A stretch of DNA of 64,000 nt from Adenophora triphylla var. japonica (GCA_022495995.1 JAFEMH010001358.1:372001-436000); one strand, 5' to 3'; positions 35,001-46,590 are shown, numbered from the stretch's first letter. A program made the numbers and translations. Notes: generated by a model from the sequence alone, not told the origin.

Positions 35001-37394
35001 CCTTCTGATTTTCAGAATTTTCATTTTTGTTTGTATGTACAGTTTGTTTTCCTTTTCCTCTCCGAGCAATCTAATTTGCTTATATTAGCTGTGGGTAGTA
35101 ACTTATTGTCGGTTTAGACACTGGTATGGTAGCATAACATTTCGGCTAAGTTTCTCCAATAATTTGTAAATCTCCCCAAATGCTCTATATATTTTTTGTT
35201 ATGAAAAGCTTAAGCTTGTGGGATCTTTTGTCAAGTTATGAAGGATGAGTGCGACCATGACTCTAATATTTATCGATTCTTTACGTTGCTCCTACTATCG
35301 TTTTGTGAACTGTTGCGACAAATTTACAAAATGAAATATAAGTGATTCATCTTCTTTGCTTTTGTCTCTTCCTTTTGTCTTAATTCAGGGCAAGAAAGAC
35401 TTGGTAGCCGTTGAATATGATGATGATGATGATGATGAGAAGGCTGATGTTGTAGACAGTGATTATGAAGAAACCCGCGAATCTCAAGACGATTCAGCCA
35501 GCGACATGGACTCTGACGAGGAGCGTAAACGGTAATCTATTAACATATCCGTACTTGAAAATAATTTGTGGAAACGCTTTTATCATTTCTATTAAGCCCA
35601 TGTCTAAATTTTATTTTCTATTTCAGATATGATGCGCAACTTGAGGAGTTTCTCGATGAAGCTTATGACAGGTATGTGTCTAAAAAGGAAGGGAGCTCAA
35701 AGCAGAGAAAGCGAGCGAAGCAAACTTATTCCAGTGATGGTCAACTTCTTGAGGTTGGGATGGACTCTTCTGCACTCTCTCTCTCTCTCTCTCTCCATGT
35801 TTTTTTTCTTCGTTTTTCACACTCTTCTTGTGGGCGCTGTTTGGTTTGGTGCTTTTCTGTTATGTAGTCCCTCGGTCACAGTCTCTTCTGTTAAAAAAAA
35901 TGTCCCTAAATGAGTGTCTATTTTCTATAAAGTTATTAGATTCTCATTTGCTAAAGTATATCATGTACCACTCTATACCGTAATACTATGATGGGTATTT
36001 AGGTAGATGCGATACTAAAATTGTTTAAAGTCTTATTTTCTTGTAAAACTAAAAAGAGTCTGCTCACTTTGAGACAGGTCCTTTTTCTCTTTCCCTTTTT
36101 TCATCTTCCTTCAGTTTTATATTCATTTGCTTTAATATAGTTTCGCGGGGGGTGGGGTGGGGGTGGGTGTTTCTAGTTTGATAACTGGTTATATGCTTAT
36201 CCATCCACCCTTGGTGATCTTTTTATATGTTGTGTCCGTATTCTAACTCGTCATATGATGAGATACGAATGATAAACAGCCCCAGGTCATAGGGGGATGA
36301 GTATTATCTCAGAGAATGCTGTTTAGTATCTTTCATTTCCAACAGACTTAATTTTTCTTTCTTGTGTCATTCAGGGTGGCGATGATGAAGATATGATTCA
36401 CTCTGACCAAGATTCAGATAATGATCAAGGTGTTCAAGAAGCAAATCCCTTAATGGTACCTCTTGATGATGAACCACCCACACAAGATGAGATCACAGCA
36501 AAATGGTTTAGCCAGGATGTTTTCTCTGACGGAGATGAAGATGAAAAAATGGAGGAAGACAGCGAAGAAGAAGATGATGAAATGAAAGTGGACAGTAATA
36601 AACAAAAAGACAAACAACTCCCTATACCCAAGCAGGCAACGACAACAACAAAAACTCCAGTACAGAAATCCCAACCATCTAAAGCTGAAGATGATTTCGA
36701 AATAGTCCCTGCCCCAGATACCGATTCTAGTGACTCATCGTCAGATGAATCTGACGAGGAAGATGTTGGAACAAAGGCAGAAATACTAGCATGTGCAAAG
36801 AAAATGTTGAGGAAAAAGCAAAGAGAACAAATGCTCGATGATGCCTACAACAAGTACATGTTTCACGATGATGGATTGCCCAAATGGTTTTTGGACGAAG
36901 AAAAGAAGCATCGGGTGCCCATTAAGCCCATAACAAAAGAGGAAGTCAACGCAATGAAAGCCCAATTCAAAGAGATTAATGCCCGGCCCGCTAAAAAGGT
37001 GGCCCAAGCAAAAGCTCGGAAGAAGCGAGTGGCCACAAGGAAGCTAGAGAAGATACGGAAGAAGGCAAACACAATATCGGAGCAAGAAGATATAAATGAC
37101 CGTTCGAAGGTGAAGATGATTGATAAGCTGTATAAGAAAGCTATTCCACAAAGGCCGAAGAAGGAATTTGTGGTTGCGAAAAAGGGGGTGCAAGTGAAGA
37201 CGGGGAAGGGTAAAGTACTTGTTGATCGGCGGATGAAGTCGGACTCGAGGAAACATGGAATGAGCAAGCAGCAAGGGAAGGGTAAAAAGGGAAAGGGTGG
37301 TGGAGCAAAAGGGCAGAAAGGTAAAGGGACTGCTCCAGGAAAAGGTGGAAAGGGGGGAAAGGGAGGAGGCAAAGGGAGAAAGATGGCTGCCTGA
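32045..37394 (+). CDS. SPB1: SPB1-type pre-rRNA 2'-O-ribose methyltransferase (FtsJ family)
   Basis: Eleven exons can be read with GT-AG junctions and consistent phase: 32045-32518, 32854-32901, 32988-33143, 33253-33299, 33504-33660, 33771-33832, 33916-34102, 34901-34990, 35389-35531, 35627-35753 and 36375-37394. Together they are 2511 nt, 836 residues, the family's usual size. The N-terminal FtsJ domain shows the S-adenosylmethionine loop VLDLCAAPGGWMQV (residues 46-59) and the catalytic K-D-K-E set as K29, D118 (HDGSPN), K158 (FITK) and E193 (EIYIV). The middle is the SPB1 DUF3381-type region. The last exon holds long acidic runs, then the Spb1 C-terminal domain (KKMLRKKQREQMLDDAYNKY, GLPKWFLDEEKKH) and a Lys/Gly-rich basic tail. 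By family knowledge it acts in the nucleolus on 25S rRNA and in 60S assembly. Every exon reads cleanly. The only soft donor is GTTGGG after exon 10. Confidence 0.95.
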
Positions 37395-37619
37395 ATGAGT
37401 TTATGAATTATGTTGTGGAATTTTGAGGTTAATTAAAGAATATTGTTTTAAATTATTTTATTGTGAGAGTATTATTATTGGTTTTGAAGTAATCTTGATT
37501 TTTTGCTCTTTGCTTGGGCAATATATATAATGAGATGATGTTTAGTTCATTTTCGTAGGTGTTAATGATATTGAGATGAGATTTTCTGCACCATGTGTAT
37601 TTGCACATTTTTTTAATTA

Positions 37620-37846
37620 CTCCCTCCGTCCCAAAATGTTTGTCCCATTTGATTTTTTTTGTTGAACTTTGACCACAAATATATGACAATTTAATTATGT
37701 TCATGAAATTCTAAAAATTTCTATTGATTCACCATTAATAATATTATCAACAATAACTTTTAGAATTTCATGAACATAATTAATCTTTCATAAATTTGTG
37801 GTCAAAGTTCAACAAAAAAAAACGACAAACATTTTACCTGAGGGAG
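37620..37846. mobile_element. Stowaway-type MITE (227 bp)
   Basis: The left end CTCCCTCCGTCCCAAAATGT pairs with the right end ACATTTTACCTGAGGGAG, with TA on both sides (37618-37619, 37847-37848). The inner arms (tttgttgaactttgaccacaaat and its inverse) extend the hairpin. It lies between SPB1 and the PCBER-like gene, about 100 bp upstream of the latter's ATG. Confidence 0.85.
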
Positions 37847-37945
37847 TACTAGTTATCTAATGGTTCTATCCTAAAATGAATGTTCTTTGGAGTATGAGTT
37901 ATTAAGGGCAGAGCAAAGCACAGTGGAATCTCTATTCTATCAAAA

Positions 37946-39399
37946 ATGGCGGGCAAGAGCAAAATCCTTATCATCGGAGTTACTGGTTACATCGGAAAGT
38001 TCATCGTCGAAGCTTGTGTCAAATCCGGTCACCCCACCTTCGCTCTAGCTCGACAATCCTCATTCGATCATCCAACCAAAGCCGCCATTCTCGACGGCTT
38101 CAAAACCTCCGGTGTCAATTTCATCCATGTTAGCACTACCTACCTTTTAACAACTCAAAATTACCCGCATTTTCACCTTACAGATAATTACTATTTCTAA
38201 TGATTTGCAGGGTGATATTTACGATCACGAAAGTTTGGTGAAGGCGATTAAGCAGGTAGACGTTGTAATCTCAACCGTCGGTCAAGAGCTTCTCCTTGAT
38301 CAACTCAAAATCGTCACTGCAATCAAGGAAGCCGGTAATGTTAAGGTAACTGTAGTACTGTCTGATGATCCCTAGCTGCATTTTAATTCATTTTCAAAAT
38401 CATCACTGCCTACTTATGTTATTGCATGATTGTGTTAATTGTTTGAAATTATAAATTTGTTGCAATAATTTTAGAGATTCTTTCCATCGGAATTTGGAAA
38501 CGACGTGGATCGTTGCCATGCTGTGGAGCCTGCGAAATCAGTTTTTGAGATGAAAGCGAAAATCCGACGAGCTGTTGAGGCGGAGAAAATACCTTATAGT
38601 TTTGTTTCTTCAAATTACTTTGCTGGCTACTCTATTGCAACATTGTGTCAGGGAGGAGTTACAGCTCCCCCTCGCGATAAAGTTGTTATCTTAGGTGATG
38701 GCAATGCAAAAGGTATATATTTAGTCTCAAAAATAAATATCCAAATTTACTCTTAATCACGAATAAATTTGAAAATTCATATTGGGACGGAGGTGATAGA
38801 TAGATTCATTGATCAACATTTGATGTAACTGATCTTAGTACTCTGGAATTTGGTTAACTGTAATTGTGTGTTTAATTACAGCAATTTTCAATAGTGAGCA
38901 AGACATTGGCACTTTCACCATTAAAGCAGTGGATGATCCAAGAACCTTGAACAAGATCCTTTACATAAGGCCTGGTAGCAACACATACTCGTTCAACGAG
39001 CTTGTTGCACTGTGGGAGAAAAAGATTGGCAAAACCCTCGAGAAAGTCTACGTCCCGGAGGAACAACTTGTAAAGGAGATTCAGGGTAAGTTACAGATTT
39101 TCGAAAATTGTTGAAATTCATTTCACAGATCGAAAAATGATCCATTCTGCATATTAGAAATTAGGGGCGGATCTCCGCTCATGTATATGGATGCAAGTGC
39201 ACCCAATTAATTGATTGTTATTGTTATTGCAGGAGTGCCGGTTCCGCTTAATGTGATCTTAGCAATAAACCATTCAGTGTTTGTGAAGGGAGATCAAACA
39301 AACTTCGCGATTGAACCTTCATTGGGAGTGGAAGCTACCGAGCTTTATCCTGATGTTAAGTGCACAACTGTTGATGAGTATCTCAACAAGCTCGTCTGA
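37946..39399 (+). CDS. Phenylcoumaran benzylic ether reductase / isoflavone reductase-like NADPH reductase
   Basis: Five exons (37946-38128, 38211-38345, 38475-38712, 38882-39085, 39233-39399) total 927 nt and 308 residues, exactly the family length, with all junctions in phase. The NADPH loop GVTGYIGKF starts at residue 11. FFPSEFGNDVDR follows the beta sheet, and the region FEMKAKIRRAVEAEKIPYSF contains the conserved catalytic lysine. The C-terminal YPDVKCTTVDEYLNKLV is typical. The closest match in my knowledge is PCBER-type reductases, which reduce benzylic ethers of neolignans in the cytosol. Pinoresinol-lariciresinol, isoflavone and eugenol-synthase relatives share this fold, so the substrate is an inference. 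The last 13 codons, stop and 3' UTR are duplicated in tandem just downstream. Confidence 0.9.
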
Positions 39400-39670
39400 A
39401 ATTAATATCTGCTAGCTTAGCATGCTTAATTGTACGTAATAATGGATTTTAGTGCTGAACAATTACATTATATGGAAATATTCTGCGTGTTTATGTTCGT
39501 GGTTGATGCCGAATATGCACAACTGTTGATGAGTATCTCAACAAGCTCGTCTGAAATTAATATCTGCTAGCTTAGCATGCTTAATTGTACGTAATAATGG
39601 ATTTTAGTGCTGAACAATTACATTATATGGAAATATTCTGCGTGTTTATGTTCGTGGTTGATGCCGAATA
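39361..39670 (+). repeat. 155-bp exact tandem duplication of the PCBER-like 3' end
   Basis: 39361-39515 (TGCACAACTGTTGATGAG...) is repeated at 39516-39670 with no difference that I can see. The unit covers the last codons, the stop codon and about 117 bp of 3' UTR. The first copy is in frame and ends the gene. The second is beyond the stop and is therefore a silent part of the 3' UTR. Confidence 0.92.
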
Positions 39671-39706
39671 TGCACATAGTCCATGAAAAGTGACAAAATG
39701 AATTTA

Positions 39707-40031
39707 CTCCCTCAGGATGTCCCGGAAAGTTTATTCCACTTGGTCCCGAAAAGTTTATCTTTCATCGACCCAACGAAATTTTGACCACATTTTTTTGAAA
39801 ATTTAGCTATCATATGTAATTCTAAAATTTGTTATTGATTCTCCATTAGTAAAACTATCAAATAACAATTTTTAGAATTTACTACTGATAATTAGGTTTT
39901 CATAAAATAAAATTGTGGTTAATGTTTGAATAAGTTGGTCATTAAAGTATTAAAGTAAAAGTAGAACAAAACTTTTTGGGACGGATAAAGTATTAAAGTA
40001 AAGTAGAACAAACTTTTTGGGACGGAGGAAG
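39707..40031. mobile_element. Diverged Stowaway-type MITE (325 bp)
   Basis: The left end is CTCCCTCAGGATGTCCCGG and the right end is TTTTGGGACGGAGGAAG, with TA flanks at 39705-39706 and 40032-40033. The right arm is locally duplicated (attaaagtaaaagtagaacaaaactttttgggacgg occurs twice, near 39950 and 39990), which lengthens it. Confidence 0.7.
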
Positions 40032-40344
40032 TATAATGTAGGCTTCAATTAAACATGACATCAGATAATCTGATTGAAAATGAAATTGAAAGTATCTGCG
40101 ACCAGTCTTACAAAGATTTAGAGCAGGATGAACATATCAAACACATTTAAACCAAAAAAAAAGAAAAAGTTCATTACAGTATATATTTTCATCAAACGCG
40201 AATACTTCCAGACCCGAAAAGTGTTTTCATCAAACACAATACCTCTGTTTCCGGACCCCCAAAATAATTTCAACAAACCCGAATACCTCTGTTTCCAGAC
40301 CCCAAAAGCATGCGAAATATTGTGACACCCGCCGATATTTCAAA

Positions 40345-41235
40345 TTACCAAACCAGAATCGATATAAGGCATATTAACAGTAAAACGAGCACAAGCAGTC
40401 CAATCCGACACATCCATTTACTTATCTTCATTTTCTTAGCGCGATCAAGCTCTTTGGTCCCACCACTGACGTAGGCCCCAGCATTAGCCACATTCTGCTG
40501 AATATCATCAATCTGCTCACCTTGAATGTCAACCATTGCAGCCATATCAAGAAACACTTTGTGAAGCTCAATCAAGCTTCTCTGAATATCTTCCAAAGCT
40601 TCATGCCTTTCTTTAGTCTCCATAGCCAAATCAGCCTTCCCTGCAAAAACCCCAATTTGCCCTCCTCCTGAAATCATCTTTTCAATCTCATCCTCGCTCG
40701 GTTCCTTCCCAGTAGCGTTATAATACCTCTTCTTAAGCCCTTCTTTATGTTCTTCAACAATCTTTTCCCTCAACGCCTGAAATTCATTCATCATATCTCT
40801 TAATTTGACTCTCAATCCGTTAGTAACGGAGATTCTTGTTCTATCTACAGGGGTTCCTTCTTTATAAACTGCAGATAAACCACGATTTTTCACATTGGAG
40901 CGATCGAGGAACTCTAATTCTGTCTTGATCAGGTTAGCTTTTCGGAGAACAGTGACCATGTCGGAATTGATTCGGTCTCTAAGCCCTCGAAGAACTTTAG
41001 CGCTGTGAGTTGACTTGGTCTCGTTATTGAGATCTTGAAGATCTATAAGCAAATTTGTAATTTCCTCCATGTCAGCTTTGATTGTAGCAACCACTTGAAA
41101 GAACTCAGAGAGGTTGCTTACGTCTGCAGGGTTAAGTTGCCCAATCTCAATGTCTGGACCGGCTTCCAGATCTTTCATGGCCTGTTTCTTTAAATCAACA
41201 TAACTCAGAAACGATCTTGTCATCAAATCATTCAT
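40345..41235 (-). CDS. SYP112: SYP11-type Qa-SNARE syntaxin (SYP112/KNOLLE-like)
   Basis: A single coding exon of 296 residues starts MNDLMTRSFLSYVDLKKQAM, the start signature of the KNOLLE/SYP112 group. An N-terminal Habc-type helical region (about residues 38-160) contains ETKSTHSAKVLRGLRDR. The Qa-SNARE helix (about 205-265) contains HKVFLDMAAMVDIQGEQIDD with the zero-layer Gln. The protein ends with a C-terminal membrane anchor (about 274-296, IGLLVLVLLLICLISILV) and no luminal tail. Syntaxins of this group act in plasma-membrane and cell-plate vesicle fusion. The choice of SYP112 over KNOLLE rests on similarity by eye. A minus-strand acceptor (TTTGCAG at about 41258-41264) lies shortly before the ATG, so the leader is spliced. 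The candidate upstream exons lie in the repeats at 41519-42290. Confidence 0.92.
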   Translation of the reverse strand: MNDLMTRSFLSYVDLKKQAMKDLEAGPDIEIGQLNPADVSNLSEFFQVVATIKADMEEITNLLIDLQDLNNETKSTHSAKVLRGLRDRINSDMVTVLRKANLIKTELEFLDRSNVKNRGLSAVYKEGTPVDRTRISVTNGLRVKLRDMMNEFQALREKIVEEHKEGLKKRYYNATGKEPSEDEIEKMISGGGQIGVFAGKADLAMETKERHEALEDIQRSLIELHKVFLDMAAMVDIQGEQIDDIQQNVANAGAYVSGGTKELDRAKKMKISKWMCRIGLLVLVLLLICLISILVW

Positions 41236-41302
41236 CTTTTCCCTGTTTTATAATACCCACCTGCAAAAATTACAAATTAAAGAGAAATCAGTTCTTGCTG
41301 CA

Positions 41303-41304
<2 letters not shown>

Positions 41305-41344
<40 letters not shown>

Positions 41345-41345
41345 T
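41305..41345. repeat. (TG)n microsatellite in the syntaxin leader intron
   Basis: An uninterrupted run of about 18 TG units is followed by GGGTGTGGG. It lies within the intron upstream of the syntaxin coding exon. Confidence 0.9.
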
Positions 41346-41518
41346 GGGTAATGAAAACAGATAACCCCATACCAAAGATCCAAGAAGGATTAAAAATGAA
41401 ATGGGTCTTGATGATGCTTGATAACTGTGTCTGGGGAAATATATATCTCAAGTAAATATCTGAAACAGAGAAGAGATCCAGTAAATAAAATGTCACCAGA
41501 ATAAGAACTGATAAGTAA

Positions 41519-42290
41519 CAATTTACATACAGAAATTAAATTCAAGAAAATTACATCATACTTATTTCGAATGAATCAACAAAAAAAAACAAAATAACGA
41601 TACCAATCAAAAATTAGGAAATTTTGCTGAAAGAGAGAAGGGTTGGATCAAAGAAGACCTTGATGAACTCAGTTCAATGAATTAGGTTATCTCTCAAACA
41701 AACCAAGAACTATGGACACTAAATTCAAGAAAATTACTTCATATTTCCAATGAATTAACAAAAGATAAATGAAATAACAATCAAAAATTGGAAAATTTTA
41801 CTTAAAGAGAGAAGGATATGATCAAAGAAAACCCTGATGAACTCGAGTTATTCAAATTAGGATTTCTATCAATCGACCAAGTACTAGAACAGAGAAGTAA
41901 TAAATTCCATATAGAAACAAAATTCAAGAAAATTACTTCATATTTCCAATGAATCAACGAAAGATAAATGAAGACAACAATCAAAAATTGGAAAATTTTA
42001 CTGAAAACTAGAAGGATATGATCAAAGAAACCCCTGATGAATTCGAGTTAGTCAAATTAGGTTTTCTCTCGATCAAACCAATAACTAGAACAGAGTAGTT
42101 ACAATTTAGATATAGAAACTAAATTCAAGAAAATTACAGCATATTTAGAATAAATCAACAAAGTAAAAATGAAGATAACAATCAAAATTGGGGAAAATTA
42201 TTGAAAGGGAGAAGGATAGAATCGAAGAAGACCTTGAAGAACTGGAGTTCGTCGAATTCGGTTTTCTCTCAATCTGATGAAACGGCGATG
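41519..42290 (-). repeat. Four tandem ~190-200-bp copies of the syntaxin leader exon and flank
   Basis: The phrase AAATTCAAGAAAATTAC recurs near 41539, 41722, 41921 and 42121. Each copy also holds a minus-strand sequence of the form AACCTAATT...GAACT(C)GAGTTCATCA followed by AGGTCTTC or GGGTTTTC, that is, a possible 5' UTR exon end and splice donor. The rightmost copy (42220-42290, GTTCTTCAAGGTCTTCTTCG on the minus strand) is the best preserved and is probably the active leader exon. Confidence 0.7.
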
Positions 42291-42643
42291 GAATCAGAGA
42301 CGGAGGGGCTTGTGAGAGTGATCAGAAACTATACACGGAAGAAAAGAGGAACCGGTAGGGTACGGCGGTGGGCTTCCGTTACGTGCTTTTCATTTCCTCT
42401 TGGTTTTCAAATTTTTAAATGTGGCAGAACAAGGGTTTAATAGAGACGTTATGCCAAGCCCTAACATTTGGACCCGACCCGGACTTGGGGTCGCTCTTTA
42501 CACCGTTGGTTGCAGTAAACCAGTAATAGGGCGGTGCAGTTCTAAATCCAATTTTTAATTTTTAATTTTTTTTTTCATTGTCACTCACTTTAATCTAAAT
42601 TGTTTACTCACTCAAACTTAAAATAAAATAATTTTGATATATA
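42291..42643. promoter_or_regulatory. Probable promoter region of the syntaxin gene
   Basis: No coding sequence is visible. The GC-richer part at 42290-42400 (minus strand, leader side) is followed by TAGGGCTTGGC at about 42450 on the minus strand and then AT-rich DNA. No TATA box stands out. Assignment is by position only. Confidence 0.35.
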
Positions 42644-42916
42644 CTCCCTCCGTCCCATACCTACGTCACACTTTCCATTTTGGGCGTCCCAAACCTACGT
42701 GCACATTTCCTAAAATGGAAAGGAATCTTTACTATTCCCTCCACTCATTCTCTCTCCTACATTATTTTAATACTCACAACACTATTATAATTTACTATTC
42801 CCTCCACTCATTCTTTCTCCTATTTTATTTCACACTCACAACATTTTCAATATAATACTTTCTCTTTAATTTACGTGAAAAGTCAAACTAGGCATGTAAA
42901 TCTGGGACGGAGGGAG
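42644..42916. mobile_element. Stowaway-type MITE (273 bp)
   Basis: The left end CTCCCTCCGTCCCATACCTA pairs with the right end CATGTAAATCTGGGACGGAGGGAG, and TA flanks both sides (42642-42643, 42917-42918). The interior 'ccctccactcattctctctcctac' is the inverse of the interior of the MITE at 4725-4988, so both are one subfamily. Confidence 0.88.
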
Positions 42917-43509
42917 TATATAAGAAAAAAAGTGTTCCAAAAATCTACCAATTTCCTAGATTGTCCATCTAAATATCACATAGGTCTTGTAATAAATGTC
43001 GCATATTTGACTTTTTAATCAACTTGATTAAATTTTAGCCAAAAATTAATGACAATTTAATAATCTAAATAAAATTATTAAAAATATATTTGATTCTCTA
43101 TTAAAATATTTCCACTAACAATTTTTATAATTTTATGAGAATAAATAAATTTGAATAAGTTTTTTTTTTTTGTCAAAGTTCGATCAATCAAGTTAATTGA
43201 AAAGTCAAAATGCATTTATTATGAGAGAGGGAGTATCAAATTAGGTTAAACTTTTTGTGTTTTAGTATTTTTTTATCATTGTATTTTAAATATACACTCA
43301 CTTTTTCTCAAAAGCGATAAAAATTTAAACATTTTTTAGCAATTTAATCATTCTACTTTTTTTTGATAAAAATAAGTATGTATTTAAAATATAATATAAT
43401 GGTTAAAACTGGTAAAAAAAAAATAAGAGTGATTAGCAAAGTATATGTCATTGACAATATTATATTCAGTATTCCTTTAAGATGGATAGAGTAGTATTTT
43501 ATGATTACA
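42917..43509. other. AT-rich intergenic DNA with an eroded MITE-like hairpin
   Basis: The end at 43220-43233 (gagagagggagta) and inverted arms around 43020-43200 (tttgactttttaatcaacttg and its inverse near 43190) suggest an old MITE with its left end lost. No gene is seen. Confidence 0.4.
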
Positions 43510-44426
43510 CTAGGCCGCTACCCGTGCGATGAACGATTTTTTAAATTTTGTCATTTGAAATATAAAATATTTATTTTAATGAACATTTAAGTGATTTTAA
43601 TAAAATAAATACTTAAATTCTTTTATGATTTTATTATACTGAGTTTAAATATGATTTAGAACTTGTTATTTGAAAGTAAGATATATTAATTTCTCAAAAA
43701 ATTAGCAATTATCATGTATTTTTAACGATAAAGACACGTTCATATAGAATGAATGAGTATTAAAGAGCCATATCTAAGAAAAAATATAAAAAAGTCTTAC
43801 CGTAAATATAACAACAAAAATGAAATTTTGTTTGTTTCGTGATAAAAGAAAAATATTGGATAAGTTATTTTAACATAAAAATATGATGTCAATAGAAAAA
43901 TGGTTAAATATGGAGTTTTGAATGTTTGGTGAGGCAAATATGTAGTTTAAACCGAAATATAAGAAGTAGCATTTTCAAATTGAAAAAATAAAAGATTATT
44001 CATGAATATTAAAAATGAGAAATTTTATTTTTAAATGTTAAATATTTAATGAACACCACATTAACCTCTAAAATTGATTTTTTTAGAATTGAATATTATT
44101 AGGTGTATGTAAATTGGTTAAGTTGAATAATTAAAAGAAAATAACTGAAATTAATTAATTATTCATTGTGCAATTATATTTATTTGAGCATGTAAATTAG
44201 TTAAATTGAATAACTTAAGTAAAGGGAGAGGGGTTATTGGTATGAAAAACAATAATTAATATGGATGTATAAATATTTTAAATTAATTAATTAAAGCTGA
44301 GTAATTAATTGAATTAATGAGTGAGGATGTCAACATGTGTTTTGGAGGAATTTTTTTTCATCAGAAACAGCCAAGTGTCCAATGACGACATCAGCAATTA
44401 TTGTTTTAGTAGGTAGTAGTAATAGA
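43510..44426 (-). mobile_element. Non-autonomous Helitron candidate (917 bp, minus strand)
   Basis: On the minus strand the candidate starts TCTATTACTACTACCTAC after A (44426) and ends with a GC-rich imperfect hairpin (CGTTCATCGCACGGGTAG) and CGGCCTAG followed by T (43510). A-TC starts and hairpin-CTAG-T ends are the Helitron signatures. There is no coding sequence inside. The hairpin is degraded, so the call is tentative. Confidence 0.5.
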
Positions 44427-44744
44427 TTATCAATTTATTTACATAATCATAAAATACAATATGACAATGACAACAGAAGGAGCATTCTAGAATTTTAAAA
44501 CTTTCAAATAATTATTTTAAATTTAATTGTGAATTGAAAAATAATAGTCAGACTCCAATAGTTGACTTAGTTTGTAAAAGGCAAACTGCAGTTTGAATGT
44601 CCAAAATTTGGAGACATTCATAACTTGGGTCCTGATGTTCCATTACTCAATTCAGAGTCTAAACTCAACAATTTTTTATTATTTTTTTAACAAAAACATT
44701 AAAAAAAATCGTATGTGTCTTAAAGCGACTTAACTGAAGTTATT

Positions 44745-45211
44745 ATTATTTTATTTTTTTTTGTTATTCAGGTTCTCAGCTTCGTCGGACTAATCCTAGA
44801 TCATCAGGTACCGATCCCTCAGCATGCTGGCGAAGGTAAATCGCGGGATATGCCCTATGCAGCCAGGGTGGCAGCACCCCTTATACTCCTGGCCACAATG
44901 TCCTACAAGGTATTTACACTCTTACATCACCAATTGGCTGTTCCAGCTGCTCCCGCCAACGAGGCATTTACATCACTCTTACAACACCAATTGGCTGCTC
45001 CAGCTGCTCCTGTCAAGATTCGAACTCCCCACGCTGAGGTTGCAAGCCCAGCAGTTGTTTCCTTAATCGCACCTGATAAGTCCGAGGGCTCCTAAGGACC
45101 CTGAAACCCATGATATAAATTAAACCACAAGGATTCCCCCAAGGGGAATCGAACACGCGACCTCTCGAAGGAAAGCCGCGGAAGATACCACAAGGCGAAG
45201 GCCCATTAGGT
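44745..45211 (-). mobile_element. tRNA-derived SINE (467 bp) with 15-bp target duplication
   Basis: A perfect 15-bp direct repeat, TTAACTGAAGTTATT, flanks it (44730-44744 and 45212-45226). On the minus strand its head has a Pol III box-B-like GTTCGATTCC within GGTCGCGTGTTCGATTCCCC (about 45134-45153), and its tail ends in an A-rich run (AACAAAAAAAAATAAAATAA). The duplication length, tail and internal promoter together define a retroposed SINE. The body between is not coding. The small plus-strand ORFs there are chance. Confidence 0.85.
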
Positions 45212-46022
45212 TTAACTGAAGTTATTTGGAGTTATAGTTAGGGGTGTTCACGGTTCGGATTGGTTCGGTTTTTGTCAAAATTTTAAAAAATCAGGACCAA
45301 AAAATCAGGACCGGACCAAATACTTCGGTTTTGTAAAAATTTAGGATCTGGACCAGACCATTACATTATAGCACCGTTCCCATCGGTCCGATTCTAATGG
45401 TCCGATTTCAACGATTCTCCAAATTATAATATAATATAATTTTTTACAATAACAAAATCTACAAGTAAGCATATTTAAGAACCAAATTATAATAACAAAA
45501 TCAACAGTTAGAAAAGAAGAGTTCCATGTTCAATCACTTGGTAAATGGTAAGAAAGTTAATATATATATATATATATATATTCGATCCTGTCCGGTCCGG
45601 TTCCGGTCCAGGATCGGTATCTATATAATATATAAAATCAGAAACATTTCAAGACCATACAACTCGCCACGTGGAATTTCAAGTCAGCTCTATGTTCACC
45701 AATTATTAGCCGCCATGTGTCACATTCAATGAAGAGTTTTATTATAGATTTTGATTTAAACACAAATTTTAGCTTTTAAATTCAAACAAAATATTTTTAA
45801 ACGTAATAAATTCAAACTACAGTGGTTCAACTACTTCATCCGAAAGAATGTGATGGTGGTAGAAAGTAGAAACATTGTCTTGGAGCATGCACTGATTTCT
45901 CTTATCATTATCCCCCATACTAGTGAGTAACCCGTCGGTTCCCGACGGGGAATAAAACACTGAGGTAAAAGTTAAATGCAAATACAATTCAAAAAATTGA
46001 TGAGATCATTTTATGTAATATA

Positions 46023-46590
46023 TTACAACTTGTCAAAAACTTCTTTGCACACAACATTTGTAGTCGTGTCATCTGATTGTTTATGACTATTACATATAAG
46101 CATTTTAAATCCTTTCCTTGTAGTTACTCTAAAAAAAGCAACATTTAATTGTCCATGACTAAATACTGGTCTTGGAAGAAAAAGACCAACATGAGCGAGC
46201 GACTGACCTGACTTTTATCTATCGTCATTGCAAAAGAAACGGTCATTGGGAATTGTCTCTGTTGAAACCTAACCGGGAATTTTGTTGTATCAGAAGGTGA
46301 AATAATCATTCTCGGTATCAACACCTTCTTACCAACATTCTTTCCGGACAACATTACTGCCTCGACAACGTGCTTACCTATATATATTTATTAAAATAAC
46401 AGTATGTTTTATGTCAAATAATCAAATAATTAATTGTATAAATGTATAATTATATACTAACAAAATAGATTTGCGTACCTAAATTTGTAACGATCAATCT
46501 TGTACCGTTACACAATTCTGAATTGAAGCTTGATCTATATTTCGTAACAACATGACGATACATCCAATCTTTAGCTTCTGTACGTGATTA
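46023..46590 (-). pseudogene. C-terminal fragment of a Helitron PIF1-like helicase
   Basis: On the minus strand, 46590-46480 reads SSFNSELCNGTRLIVTNLG. After a 108-bp intron, GKHVVEAVMLSGKNVGKKVL and PSDTTKFPVRFQQRQFPMTV follow, then SFAMTIDKSQ. A frame change comes next, followed by FKMLICNSHKQSDDTTTNVV and CKEVFDKL before the stop at 46023. These are the last motifs of the RepHel helicase, with CNGTRL and FAMTINKSQ-type motifs. The Rep and most helicase domains are missing. Confidence 0.82.

Noticed and set aside
36863..37372. 169-codon minus-strand ORF, Pro/Phe-rich
   Set aside because: It is the reverse of the Lys/Gly-rich last exon of SPB1.
44824..45095. Two overlapping 80-codon plus-strand ORFs
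   Set aside because: They lie wholly inside the SINE and share no motif with known proteins.
45134..45160. Possible tRNA gene (box-B-like GTTCGATTCC)
   Set aside because: There is no foldable cloverleaf or proper acceptor stem. The motif is the internal promoter of a SINE with its own 15-bp duplication.
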